DNA from: Roseibium album
GTDB taxonomy: Bacteria > Pseudomonadota > Alphaproteobacteria > Rhizobiales > Stappiaceae
NCBI GenBank assembly: GCA_001404055.1
Contig: CXTY01000039.1
Location: 62,001-126,000, forward strand
Direction: 5' to 3'
DNA: 64,000 bases
The position numbers and the translations under genes were made by a program. Position 1 is the first letter of the stretch; the number at the start of each line of letters is the position of its first letter. The notes under the pieces are model-generated. The model saw nothing but the letters and a program-made list of their open reading frames with translations. It was not told where the DNA came from and ran no database searches. This document shows positions 1 through 6,851 of the stretch, piece by piece.

Positions 1-109
1 CGTATCCGCCGGAGGAACCTTTGCGCTCCCGACGGCAGACAGCCGCGTTTCTATTGCCAATGTTTCAGACGAAGTGTCGGCAAAGGTCATCACATTCCAG
101 TTGAACTGA
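1..109 (+). CDS. C-terminal end of an unidentified protein (truncated by window start)
   Basis: An open frame (second reading frame) enters from the left edge and stops at TGA 107-109, encoding about 35 residues that end in KVITFQLN. The fragment is too short to assign a family. Its strand matches the next two genes. A gap of 64 nt with a GAGGAA-type ribosome site separates it from the glyoxalase gene. Confidence 0.45.
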   Translation, partial: VSAGGTFALPTADSRVSIANVSDEVSAKVITFQLN

Positions 110-173
110 GACAGCTGGCGGGCGCTCAAATGCCCGCCGCGCTCTCCCTGATTGATTTGAGAGGAACGGAGCA

Positions 174-626
174 ATGACAAGCTCACATCAGCAGCAGATA
201 CACCCCACGCGGGTCATGTACACAATGCTTCGGGTTAGCGATCTGGACCGGTCACTCGCGTTTTACACCCAGGTTCTGGGCATGACAGAGCAATACCGCG
301 AAACCTTCACCGAGGGACGCTTCACCCTTGTTTTCCTCGGATATGGCGACCGCTCCAATGGGTCCTTGATCGAGCTAACGTACAACTGGGATCAGAACAA
401 CTACACCCACGGAACCGGGTATGGCCACATAGCACTAGCGGTCGAAGACATTAATGCTGTCAGCACACGATTGGCAGAGCACGGTGTGAACATTGTGAGA
501 CAGCCAGGCCCCATGACATTTGCGCCGGATGAGACGGGACACCGCGAAGTCATCGCGTTCATCGAAGACCCGGATGGATACCGCATAGAACTGATCGAAA
601 CGCCTGCTAAACCCCTGCGTAATTAG
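174..626 (+). CDS. Glyoxalase I (lactoylglutathione lyase) family protein with a substituted metal ligand
   Basis: A 150-residue VOC-fold protein that aligns over its length with bacterial GloA, which isomerises the methylglyoxal-glutathione hemithioacetal to S-lactoylglutathione in the cytoplasm. Visible family blocks are TMLRVSDLDRSLAFY (residues 17-31), VLGM, IELTYNW (66-72), YGHIAL (83-88) and EDPDGYRIELIE (131-142). In E. coli GloA the metal ligands are His5, Glu56, His74 and Glu122. The equivalents here are Tyr16 (codon TAC), Glu67, His85 and Glu139, so the first ligand is changed from His to Tyr. A short insertion (about residues 114-124) precedes VIAFIEDPDGY. ATG 174 follows a GAGGAACGGAG ribosome site. 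The family is clear; whether it is an active glyoxalase I is uncertain because of the ligand change. Confidence 0.85.
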   Translation: MTSSHQQQIHPTRVMYTMLRVSDLDRSLAFYTQVLGMTEQYRETFTEGRFTLVFLGYGDRSNGSLIELTYNWDQNNYTHGTGYGHIALAVEDINAVSTRLAEHGVNIVRQPGPMTFAPDETGHREVIAFIEDPDGYRIELIETPAKPLRN

Positions 627-736
627 TCGAACCAACCACCTCCAACAACAAGCCGAGTTCAACCCTGTGCTGCGCAATCGCGCTCGCTGTCGGGGAGGCT
701 CGTTCTTCAGACATGTAAATTCAAGAAGGAAACATC

Positions 737-1447
737 ATGACACATTACATCCTCGTCCACGGTGCATGGGAAGGTCCATGGAGCTGGGACTATGTTGCAC
801 CCGCATTGGAAAGACAGGACCACAGCGTCACAAGTGTTGATTTGCACGGCAGAACCGAGAACGACGACAACATCCGGAACACAACCATGGAAAGCTATGT
901 TCAGGTGGTTCTCGATGAGATCAGCAGGCACGATCAGAAAGTTGTTCTTGTAGGTCACAGCATGGCCGGGGCAGTCATTTCGTTAGTGGCAGAACAAGTG
1001 CCGGACAGGATTGAGCGACTTGTCTATGTTGCGGCATTCCTGCTTAAGGACGGCGACAGCGTGCTTGGCGCGATGCAACGCGATCCTGATGGTGAATTTC
1101 TCCCGGAACTGGTCTTTTCAGAAGATCAAAGCTCGGCAACCGCGACCGCGCAGACCTGGCGCAGCAAGGCGTTCCACGACGTCAGGGAAAATCGCATTCT
1201 TGAAGCATTACCGCTGGTTGACGTTCCCCAGGCGACAGAGCCGTTTATGGCAAAAGTGCAGGTTAGCCCTGAAAAATTTGGGAGTGTTCCCAAGGTCTAC
1301 ATACGCACCGCGGTAGACAAGATGGTCTCACCGAAACTACAAGACGAAATGCTCAAGACATGGCCGGTTGAGCAAGAACATGTTCTGCAATCCGGGCATT
1401 TTCCAACGCTGTCCGTGCCGGAAACACTCGCTGAACTGCTGATCTAA
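737..1447 (+). CDS. Alpha/beta hydrolase (small esterase/lipase type)
   Basis: A 236-residue single-domain alpha/beta-hydrolase with no signal peptide, so cytoplasmic. The N-terminal HGAWEGPWSW motif (residues 8-17) supplies the oxyanion-hole loop typical of the salicylate esterase / methyl-ester hydrolase branch. The nucleophile elbow is GHSMAG with Ser75. Probable acid and base are Asp194 (in TAVDKMVSP) and His221 (in QSGHFPTLSVPE). The substrate cannot be told from sequence. The gene starts at ATG 737 behind AGAAGGA and lies 110 nt after the glyoxalase-like gene, so cotranscription is possible but not shown. A stem-loop follows the stop. Confidence 0.85.
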   Translation: MTHYILVHGAWEGPWSWDYVAPALERQDHSVTSVDLHGRTENDDNIRNTTMESYVQVVLDEISRHDQKVVLVGHSMAGAVISLVAEQVPDRIERLVYVAAFLLKDGDSVLGAMQRDPDGEFLPELVFSEDQSSATATAQTWRSKAFHDVRENRILEALPLVDVPQATEPFMAKVQVSPEKFGSVPKVYIRTAVDKMVSPKLQDEMLKTWPVEQEHVLQSGHFPTLSVPETLAELLI

Positions 1448-1462
1448 CCAGCACCAAACTCA

Positions 1463-1493
1463 CGGGGTCAATCAGCCTCCAAGATTGACCCCG
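1463..1493 (+). terminator. Probable stem-loop terminator after the alpha/beta hydrolase gene
   Basis: A perfect 11-bp inverted repeat, CGGGGTCAATC (1463-1473) and its complement (1483-1493), encloses a 9-nt loop and begins 15 nt after the hydrolase stop. Only a short T run (GGGTTTCC) follows, so it could instead be a stabilising hairpin. The rest of the spacer to 1741 shows no convincing gene. Confidence 0.55.
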
Positions 1494-1741
1494 GGGTTTC
1501 CGAATTTTCGCTCAAATGAATGGTGCAATTGCCTATAACTTTTTGGACGTTGCGAAACGAACTCCGAGGAAGGGAATATTGGACTTTTCGTACACCGCGA
1601 AGCACACCAATAACTGCAATAGGTCGAACCTAACCCTCATCCGACATACGCAATTTGGACTTGGTCACTATTCCGCGGAGTTGCCAAATTTGATGACCCC
1701 AAGATACTATCAAAACTGACCTTTTCTGAGAAAGTGGCAGC

Positions 1742-2746
1742 ATGAAAAAGCTACTTCTAATTGCATTCTGTTTCGCTACCTTGTTCGCTCTCCAGTCAAG
1801 TACGCTGGCAAGCGACGGCAAGAAAATTGTTCTTGTCATCGAAAGTTACCACAAGGAATTTTACTGGGACGCTGGCTACAGAAGAGGGATCACCAACGTC
1901 ATTGGTGATCAGGCAATCGTCAAATTCTTTGAAATGGACACAAAGCGCTTACCAAAGGCAACATACCCGGACCGTGCCGCCCTGGCGATTTCCGAAATTG
2001 AGAGAGTGCAGCCCGACATCGTAATGTTGGGTGATGACAACGCGCTGAACTTCGTCGGGTCAGAAGTCACAAAGAAAGGAATACCGACTGTATTCCTTGG
2101 CATAAACGGAAATCCAAGGGATTATTTTGGCGGCAAACTGCCCAAGGGCATTACTGGTGTCCTGGAACGACCAGCCCTCAAGAGATTTTTGGAATTCATA
2201 CACATCAGTCAGCGGGACTGGAAAGAACTCCTGATACTGTTTGACGCTTCGAACACATCAAAACTCTACAAGGAAGAGTCCTTCTTTTTTCAGGGCAAAA
2301 GCCGTGCTGACTATCTGGGGTTTGGTGTTGAAGTTTTCTTCTCCAACAGTCTTGAGGAGCTGAAAGACAAGATCGATGCGGCACAATCCACGCATGACGC
2401 GCTGTTCCTGGGCGGCCTTAACTCCGTCACGGACGGAGCGGGACGTCACGTTGACTTCACAGAGATCACACATTGGATACATGAAAATTCTCAGATACCG
2501 TTGTTTGGCTTCTGGAGAGGAACCGTGGGACCTGAGAAGACCATCGGCGGATACGTTGCTGACGGGCAATTCATAGGAGAGCAGGCGGCACGCCTGGTGG
2601 TGCGTATCCTGAACGGTGAAAGCCCTGATGACATAACCGTGGAACGAACCAACGACGCACGCCTTGTTCTAAGCCGATCAAGCCTGAAACACTGGAACAT
2701 AGAGATACCCAATGATCTGACCCGCGGTGCTGAATTTGTAGACTAA
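1742..2746 (+). CDS. Periplasmic substrate-binding protein, ABC_sub_bind-like
   Basis: A 334-residue protein with a classical signal peptide: MKK, a hydrophobic core, and likely cleavage near TLAS/DGK at about residue 24. The mature part has the alternating beta-alpha pattern of type I periplasmic binding proteins, for example IVLVIESYHKEFYWDAGYRRG (about 29-49), QPDIVMLGDDNALNFVG and GIPTVFLGINGNP. It best fits the ABC_sub_bind group, which often serves orphan ABC systems or sensor kinases. No permease or ATPase lies beside it, so it is an orphan binding protein here. It sits 186 nt upstream of the YcaO cluster on the same strand. A link to that cluster is possible but unproven. The ligand is unknown. 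Confidence 0.7.
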   Translation: MKKLLLIAFCFATLFALQSSTLASDGKKIVLVIESYHKEFYWDAGYRRGITNVIGDQAIVKFFEMDTKRLPKATYPDRAALAISEIERVQPDIVMLGDDNALNFVGSEVTKKGIPTVFLGINGNPRDYFGGKLPKGITGVLERPALKRFLEFIHISQRDWKELLILFDASNTSKLYKEESFFFQGKSRADYLGFGVEVFFSNSLEELKDKIDAAQSTHDALFLGGLNSVTDGAGRHVDFTEITHWIHENSQIPLFGFWRGTVGPEKTIGGYVADGQFIGEQAARLVVRILNGESPDDITVERTNDARLVLSRSSLKHWNIEIPNDLTRGAEFVD

Positions 2747-2932
2747 GCCAATTCTTGCATTGGCCCGCGCTGATCATTTGGCACATGTCTTTGCCGGATT
2801 GACGGCCCACTATCGGGCAACGCAGACATTTCTTCGATATTTTGGACGATAGTCGCGCAGGATTGTGTGTCACGCCTGGTGATTGCGAGCCTTGCTATTG
2901 AAGTCGGTTCAATCCTCCAGTTAGAGTTTCGC

Positions 2933-4162
2933 ATGAACGCTGTTTTTACAGATGACGGGCGAAAGCTGCTCGAACAGGCATCTCATCGGATTATGTCCGT
3001 GGAGGACACGCTCTCCCGCATCTCACCTCTTGCAAAACAATTTGGCATTACCCGTGTTGCCAACATTACGGGTCTGGATCGATTAGGCGTGCCTGTTGCC
3101 ATCGCAGTAAGACCAAATTCAAAGTCAGTTGCTGTGTCCCAGGGCAAGGGAAGCACGCTTTTACATGCAAAAGTCTCCGCAATGATGGAGTCAATCGAGA
3201 TATGGCATGCGGAAAATTTTCCCGGCCCGGTCTACTACGGTAAAAAACAGGACTTGCTCCAGGACTGGAATTTCGTGGATACCAAGCGTCTGCCGAAGCA
3301 ACCAGATGCCGAATTCAGCGACACAACACAAATGCTCTGGGTTGAGGGGAAGGATCTGTTCTCGGGCAATTCCGTTCTTGTGCCTTTTGAAATGATACAT
3401 GCAGATTACACGCGACCCGTCGCTCCTACGCATGGAATTTTTCCGGCAAGCACAAATGGTCTGGCATCAGGCAACTCCAATCTCGAAGCCACCTGTCACG
3501 CCCTTGCCGAAGTGATCGAACGCGATGCACTTTCGCTCTGGCACTTTGCCGACGCAAGCTACAAGCAGGACCGCAGTATCAATCCCGCAACAGTTAAAGA
3601 GGACGAATGCCTCCAGCTGTGCGAGCGGATTGAACAGGCGGGGCTCGTCTGCGGCCTCTGGGATATAACCAGTGATGTGGGCGTTCCCACCATGTTGTGC
3701 ATCCTGCGTGATGGCAGGGAAAGGAACGGTCACATCGGCCTGGGATCGGGGTGTCATCCCACCAGCACCGTCGCGCTCAGACGCGCAATTACCGAGGCAG
3801 CACAGACCAGATTGAACTACGTCAGCGGTGCGCGCGACGATCTGGATCCAGCCGAGTATGACGAAGATGGGCGCATGCGAAAGCGCAGTTTTGCGGACGA
3901 AGAATTGGCGGACCAAAGTCACGCCCTGAATTTCAACGCCATTCCCTCATTCCTGAACCAGTGCCACAGCGAAGATCTGGGTCTAATGCTTGATTCACTT
4001 GCCCGCGTTGGAATTTCCGAAGCAATATGGGTTGACCTGGGCAGGGAAGAGTTCGCTATTCCTGTCGCACGTCTTGTCGTTCCGGGTCTAGAAAGCCCTC
4101 ATGATGACGACCAGTATGTCATCGGCCCGAGAGCACGGAAGTTTTATGATCATGGCCGCTGA
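2933..4162 (+). CDS. YcaO-domain protein (TfuA-partnered peptide-modifying enzyme)
   Basis: YcaO enzymes use ATP to activate backbone amides of peptides; with a TfuA partner the known outcome is thioamide formation. Numbering from ATG 2933 (409 residues), the family blocks are GITRVANITGLDRLG (38-52), VAVSQGKG (66-73), SAMMESIEIWHAE (82-94), the ATP/Mg region HALAEVIERDALSLW (189-203), GSGCHP and RAITEAAQTRLNYVSGARDD (284-303). The paired Glu residues expected for nucleotide and Mg binding are present. The open frame extends upstream to a GTG at 2867 with a weak AGGA. ATG 2933 is preferred because it gives the usual short N-terminus before the GITR block. The gene overlaps the tfuA-like gene by 17 nt. 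Assignment to YcaO is firm; the exact modification is inferred from the TfuA neighbour. Confidence 0.93.
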   Translation: MNAVFTDDGRKLLEQASHRIMSVEDTLSRISPLAKQFGITRVANITGLDRLGVPVAIAVRPNSKSVAVSQGKGSTLLHAKVSAMMESIEIWHAENFPGPVYYGKKQDLLQDWNFVDTKRLPKQPDAEFSDTTQMLWVEGKDLFSGNSVLVPFEMIHADYTRPVAPTHGIFPASTNGLASGNSNLEATCHALAEVIERDALSLWHFADASYKQDRSINPATVKEDECLQLCERIEQAGLVCGLWDITSDVGVPTMLCILRDGRERNGHIGLGSGCHPTSTVALRRAITEAAQTRLNYVSGARDDLDPAEYDEDGRMRKRSFADEELADQSHALNFNAIPSFLNQCHSEDLGLMLDSLARVGISEAIWVDLGREEFAIPVARLVVPGLESPHDDDQYVIGPRARKFYDHGR

Positions 4163-4937
4163 CAAGCTCATTTTTGCTGGCCCATCCTTTTCTGGATTGC
4201 AGAAAGAAACCCCTCCGACTGTTTCCTTGAAACCACCCTGCAAACAGGGCGATATTTACATGGCCAGTCTGCAGAAGCCGTCCGTGATTGCGATCGTGGA
4301 CGGTTACTTCGATGGCGTTCCGTCAGTCTGGCACAAGGAAATTCTGTGGGCCCTCAGCCAGGGTATTCATGTGCTTGGTGCCGCCAGCATGGGCGCATTG
4401 CGCGCTGCGGAAACAGACAGTTTCGGGATGAAGGGCATCGGTGCTGTCTACGAAAGCTATCGCGACGGCGTGCTGGAAGACGATGACGAAGTCGCACTGC
4501 TGCACGGCCCTTGTGAGATGGACTTCGTTCCTCTCAGCCTCGCAATGGTGAACGTTCGCGCCACGGTGGCCAAGGCTGTTGAGCGCGACACGATTTCCGA
4601 TGTGGCTGCGAACCGGATCTTGCAGACGGCAAAATCTCAATTCTACAAAACCAGAACCTGGAAAACCCTTCTTGAAGGGAGCGCATTGGATCTTGATGGT
4701 CTGACGTCAACAATCGATCTGGCCGACTGGCTCTCTGAAAATGAAGTTGACCAGAAGAAACATGATGCCGAGGCATTGTATGATTTTGTCCTGAACAACG
4801 AATTTTCCGCACCATTCCAGCCTGCGTTCGTTTTCGAGGAAACGGAATTCTGGCATCAACGCACCCGAAAATGGGCCAAGCAGCGGCAAAAGAGCGACGC
4901 TGACCCAAATGCAGGCGGGTTCCGGCTTTTCGGTTGA
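4146..4937 (+). CDS. TfuA-like protein
   Basis: TfuA proteins are obligate partners of a subset of YcaO enzymes (trifolitoxin, thiovarsolin and methyl-coenzyme M reductase thioamidation) and take part in sulfur delivery for thioamide formation. Here about 263 residues contain LIFAGPSFSG (9-18), the family core AIVDGYFDGVPSVWHKEIL (49-67), GIHVLGAASMGALRAAE (73-89), then GIGAVYESYRDGVLEDDDEVALLHGP (98-122). The longest frame begins at 4101 inside the YcaO gene. ATG 4146 (4 nt after GGAAG) or ATG 4152 (10 nt after) is more credible. The overlap with the YcaO stop implies translational coupling and a YcaO-TfuA complex. There is no signal peptide or membrane segment. Identification is strong. Confidence 0.93.
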   Translation: MIMAADKLIFAGPSFSGLQKETPPTVSLKPPCKQGDIYMASLQKPSVIAIVDGYFDGVPSVWHKEILWALSQGIHVLGAASMGALRAAETDSFGMKGIGAVYESYRDGVLEDDDEVALLHGPCEMDFVPLSLAMVNVRATVAKAVERDTISDVAANRILQTAKSQFYKTRTWKTLLEGSALDLDGLTSTIDLADWLSENEVDQKKHDAEALYDFVLNNEFSAPFQPAFVFEETEFWHQRTRKWAKQRQKSDADPNAGGFRLFG

Positions 4938-5014
4938 ATTTCCGAATTGAACATCTGAAGTTGAACATTGGCGTGCTTTGAACGAAAGTTGTTCTGAAGG
5001 AGAGCAGTTCAATC

Positions 5015-6280
5015 ATGCAGGGCACGCGTTTCAGGCTTTTTCCTCAACCCGGGTTTCTCGAAAATTTCCAGGAACCGGAAACCGTTTTTGTATCAAGCCC
5101 TGCTGGCAGCTTGCAGCCGGGACCTGCAGACGACAGGATGTACACGGTGTTTCCGGTCAACAAACCCCGGCCGTATGGCATAGCGCCAGGGCCTGCTGAT
5201 GCCGGAAATGTGCTTTCTCCTCCCTGGAGGGGAGATGTTCACCCAATGGCGGCGCCGGATGCGGAGGGTCATTTTGACTATCTGGAGCCGGGAACCGAGC
5301 AATTTGAAGCGGCACATCTTTTTGGCACCGTGCGTTTCGTTCTCGACATCTGGGAAGACTATTTTGGCAGGCAAATTCCCTGGCACAGCGAAAAACACTA
5401 TGATCGCCTTGAACTCACGATACTGCCTTCCCTGGAAAATGCTTATTCCGGATACGGCTTTCTTGAAATGGGAGGCGATCGCAAGCATGGGCATTACAAA
5501 TCCTTCAGCCTGAATTTCGATGTGATCGCCCATGAAGTAGGACACGCTATTATCTACTCCGAGGTCGGCGTACCGGACCCGGAAAATGCGACTGGAGAGT
5601 ATTTTGGCTTCCACGAGAGCGCAGCGGACCTGGTCGCACTGATATCATCGCTGCACTTCAACTCCCTGGTCGAAAATCTGCTCAAGAATACAAGCGGTAA
5701 CCTCTATAGGTTGAACGCCGTCAATCGCATTGCAGAACTGTCCGGCAACAAGCAAATCAGGATCGCAGCCAACGACGTGCGGCTTTCAAAATTCGCCGAA
5801 GGCTGGATCAAGGAACACAAGCTGTCCCAGCCACTGACCGGAGCCTTCTTCGACATACTTGTCGACATCTTCCACGAATGCCTCCTGGACTACCGTTGTA
5901 TCAGCCCTGAGATGGAAGACCTGTCAGACAAACTCCTGGCAACACCTGATTATGCGCCCGTCATGCAGGACCTGTTTGATCAGGCATACCGATGCGAGCC
6001 GGAAAAATTCAAACTTGCGCTTATCGATGCACGGGACATTCTCGGTACGTATCTGGCGGATACCTGGCAGCTGTTGAACAGAAACGATTTGAATTTCGTG
6101 GATGTAGCCCGTGCCTTCGAACAGGTTGATCGTGAACATACTGGTGGGCGGTTTCAAGAACTGATCCGGGGTAACTTCGATTTGCGGGACATTGGCTGGG
6201 TAAAGGTTGGTCCGCAACTGGAATCCTTGAAAAAGGACAGTCATGCAAATTCGGTCCGTACACTGATGCCACTGGACTAG
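5015..6280 (+). CDS. HExxH metallopeptidase (gluzincin type), RiPP-cluster associated
   Basis: A 421-residue soluble protein with no signal peptide. The zinc motif HEVGH is at residues 173-177 inside FDVIAHEVGHAIIYSE, and a candidate third ligand, Glu201, lies in FHESAADLVALI 24 residues later. This HExxH...E arrangement is that of gluzincins such as thermolysin. The first about 100 residues are Pro/Gly-rich and match nothing I recognise; the C-terminal half is helical. It starts at ATG 5015 behind AAGGAGAG, 77 nt after the tfuA-like gene and 67 nt before the repeat protein. Position between the modifying enzymes and the candidate precursor suggests it matures the peptide, removing the leader or separating repeats. 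That role is inference; family membership beyond the zinc motif is uncertain. Confidence 0.72.
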   Translation: MQGTRFRLFPQPGFLENFQEPETVFVSSPAGSLQPGPADDRMYTVFPVNKPRPYGIAPGPADAGNVLSPPWRGDVHPMAAPDAEGHFDYLEPGTEQFEAAHLFGTVRFVLDIWEDYFGRQIPWHSEKHYDRLELTILPSLENAYSGYGFLEMGGDRKHGHYKSFSLNFDVIAHEVGHAIIYSEVGVPDPENATGEYFGFHESAADLVALISSLHFNSLVENLLKNTSGNLYRLNAVNRIAELSGNKQIRIAANDVRLSKFAEGWIKEHKLSQPLTGAFFDILVDIFHECLLDYRCISPEMEDLSDKLLATPDYAPVMQDLFDQAYRCEPEKFKLALIDARDILGTYLADTWQLLNRNDLNFVDVARAFEQVDREHTGGRFQELIRGNFDLRDIGWVKVGPQLESLKKDSHANSVRTLMPLD

Positions 6281-6347
6281 CCGAATAAGTGCAGTTAGTC
6301 TCCTGACGTTGGGTCATTCAACTTAATTAATATTGACGGGAACAATT

Positions 6348-6845
6348 ATGACCGAGACTTTGAGCGCTCATTCTACTGTCGTCCTCTTTGGCAAGATTGT
6401 TGAAGATTTGAAGGTTACTCCCGAGAAAAAAGGCTCCTCCCGTTCATCCCCCAATGGCCCTGCGATTGCCAGGATATACGGCTATAGTTTTGGCGGGACC
6501 TATTACGAAATGGCTGGACCAGTCCTGTTTGCAGTGCAGGGAAAGGGTGAACCTGCGTCACGTGTCGAAGTTCCTGGGCCGGGACTTGATGATGACGACC
6601 CGTTTTACAAGTCTTTACAGTGCTGGTCGCACGACAAGTCCGAGCAGACCATTCGAATGGACCTGGACTCCGGTACTTTTGAACAAGTACTGCTGAGCGA
6701 CGGCGGCGACGGTGGCATGGGCGTTTCGGGTGCTCGCGTTTCCGGCGCAAGAGTTTCAGGTGCCCGGGTTTCGGGAGCGCGTGTATCCGGGGCAAGGGTA
6801 TCCGGAGCTCGCTTGAGCGGCGCGCGCGGCGACGCCAGCGACTGA
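6348..6845 (+). CDS. Candidate RiPP precursor with seven C-terminal (V/L)SGAR repeats
   Basis: A 165-residue protein with no signal peptide. Residues 1-118 look like a folded, beta-rich leader (for example IARIYGYSFGGTYYEMAGPVL at about 40-60), followed by an acidic/Gly linker DGGDGGMG (118-125). Residues 126-160 are six VSGAR units and one LSGAR, then GDASD and the stop. Tandem core repeats behind a long leader, directly downstream of YcaO and TfuA genes, match the layout of multi-core RiPP precursors. Repeat codons are highly varied while the residues are constant. ATG 6348 has GGGA 6 nt upstream; an in-frame TTG at 6333 has no good ribosome site. The leader resembles no family I can name. 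Alternative: a structural or secreted protein with a repetitive tail. Confidence 0.8.
   Translation: MTETLSAHSTVVLFGKIVEDLKVTPEKKGSSRSSPNGPAIARIYGYSFGGTYYEMAGPVLFAVQGKGEPASRVEVPGPGLDDDDPFYKSLQCWSHDKSEQTIRMDLDSGTFEQVLLSDGGDGGMGVSGARVSGARVSGARVSGARVSGARVSGARLSGARGDASD
6723..6827 (+). repeat. Seven tandem 15-nt units encoding (V/L)SGAR
   Basis: Seven in-frame 15-nt units encode VSGAR x6 then LSGAR. Arg codons in order are cgc, aga, cgg, cgt, agg, cgc, cgc. Ser codons are tcg, tcc, tca, tcg, tcc, tcc, agc. The peptide is kept while the DNA has diverged at nearly every synonymous site, the opposite of a recent slippage expansion. Confidence 0.95.
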
Positions 6846-6851
6846 TAGGGA

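Noticed and set aside
1516..1719. 67-codon frame between the hydrolase and the binding protein
   Set aside because: No ribosome site, no low-complexity or domain signature, and unlike codon use of its neighbours.
6723..6827. Tandem 15-nt units considered as a CRISPR or DNA satellite
   Set aside because: There are no spacers, the DNA units differ at most synonymous sites, and the frame is preserved throughout.
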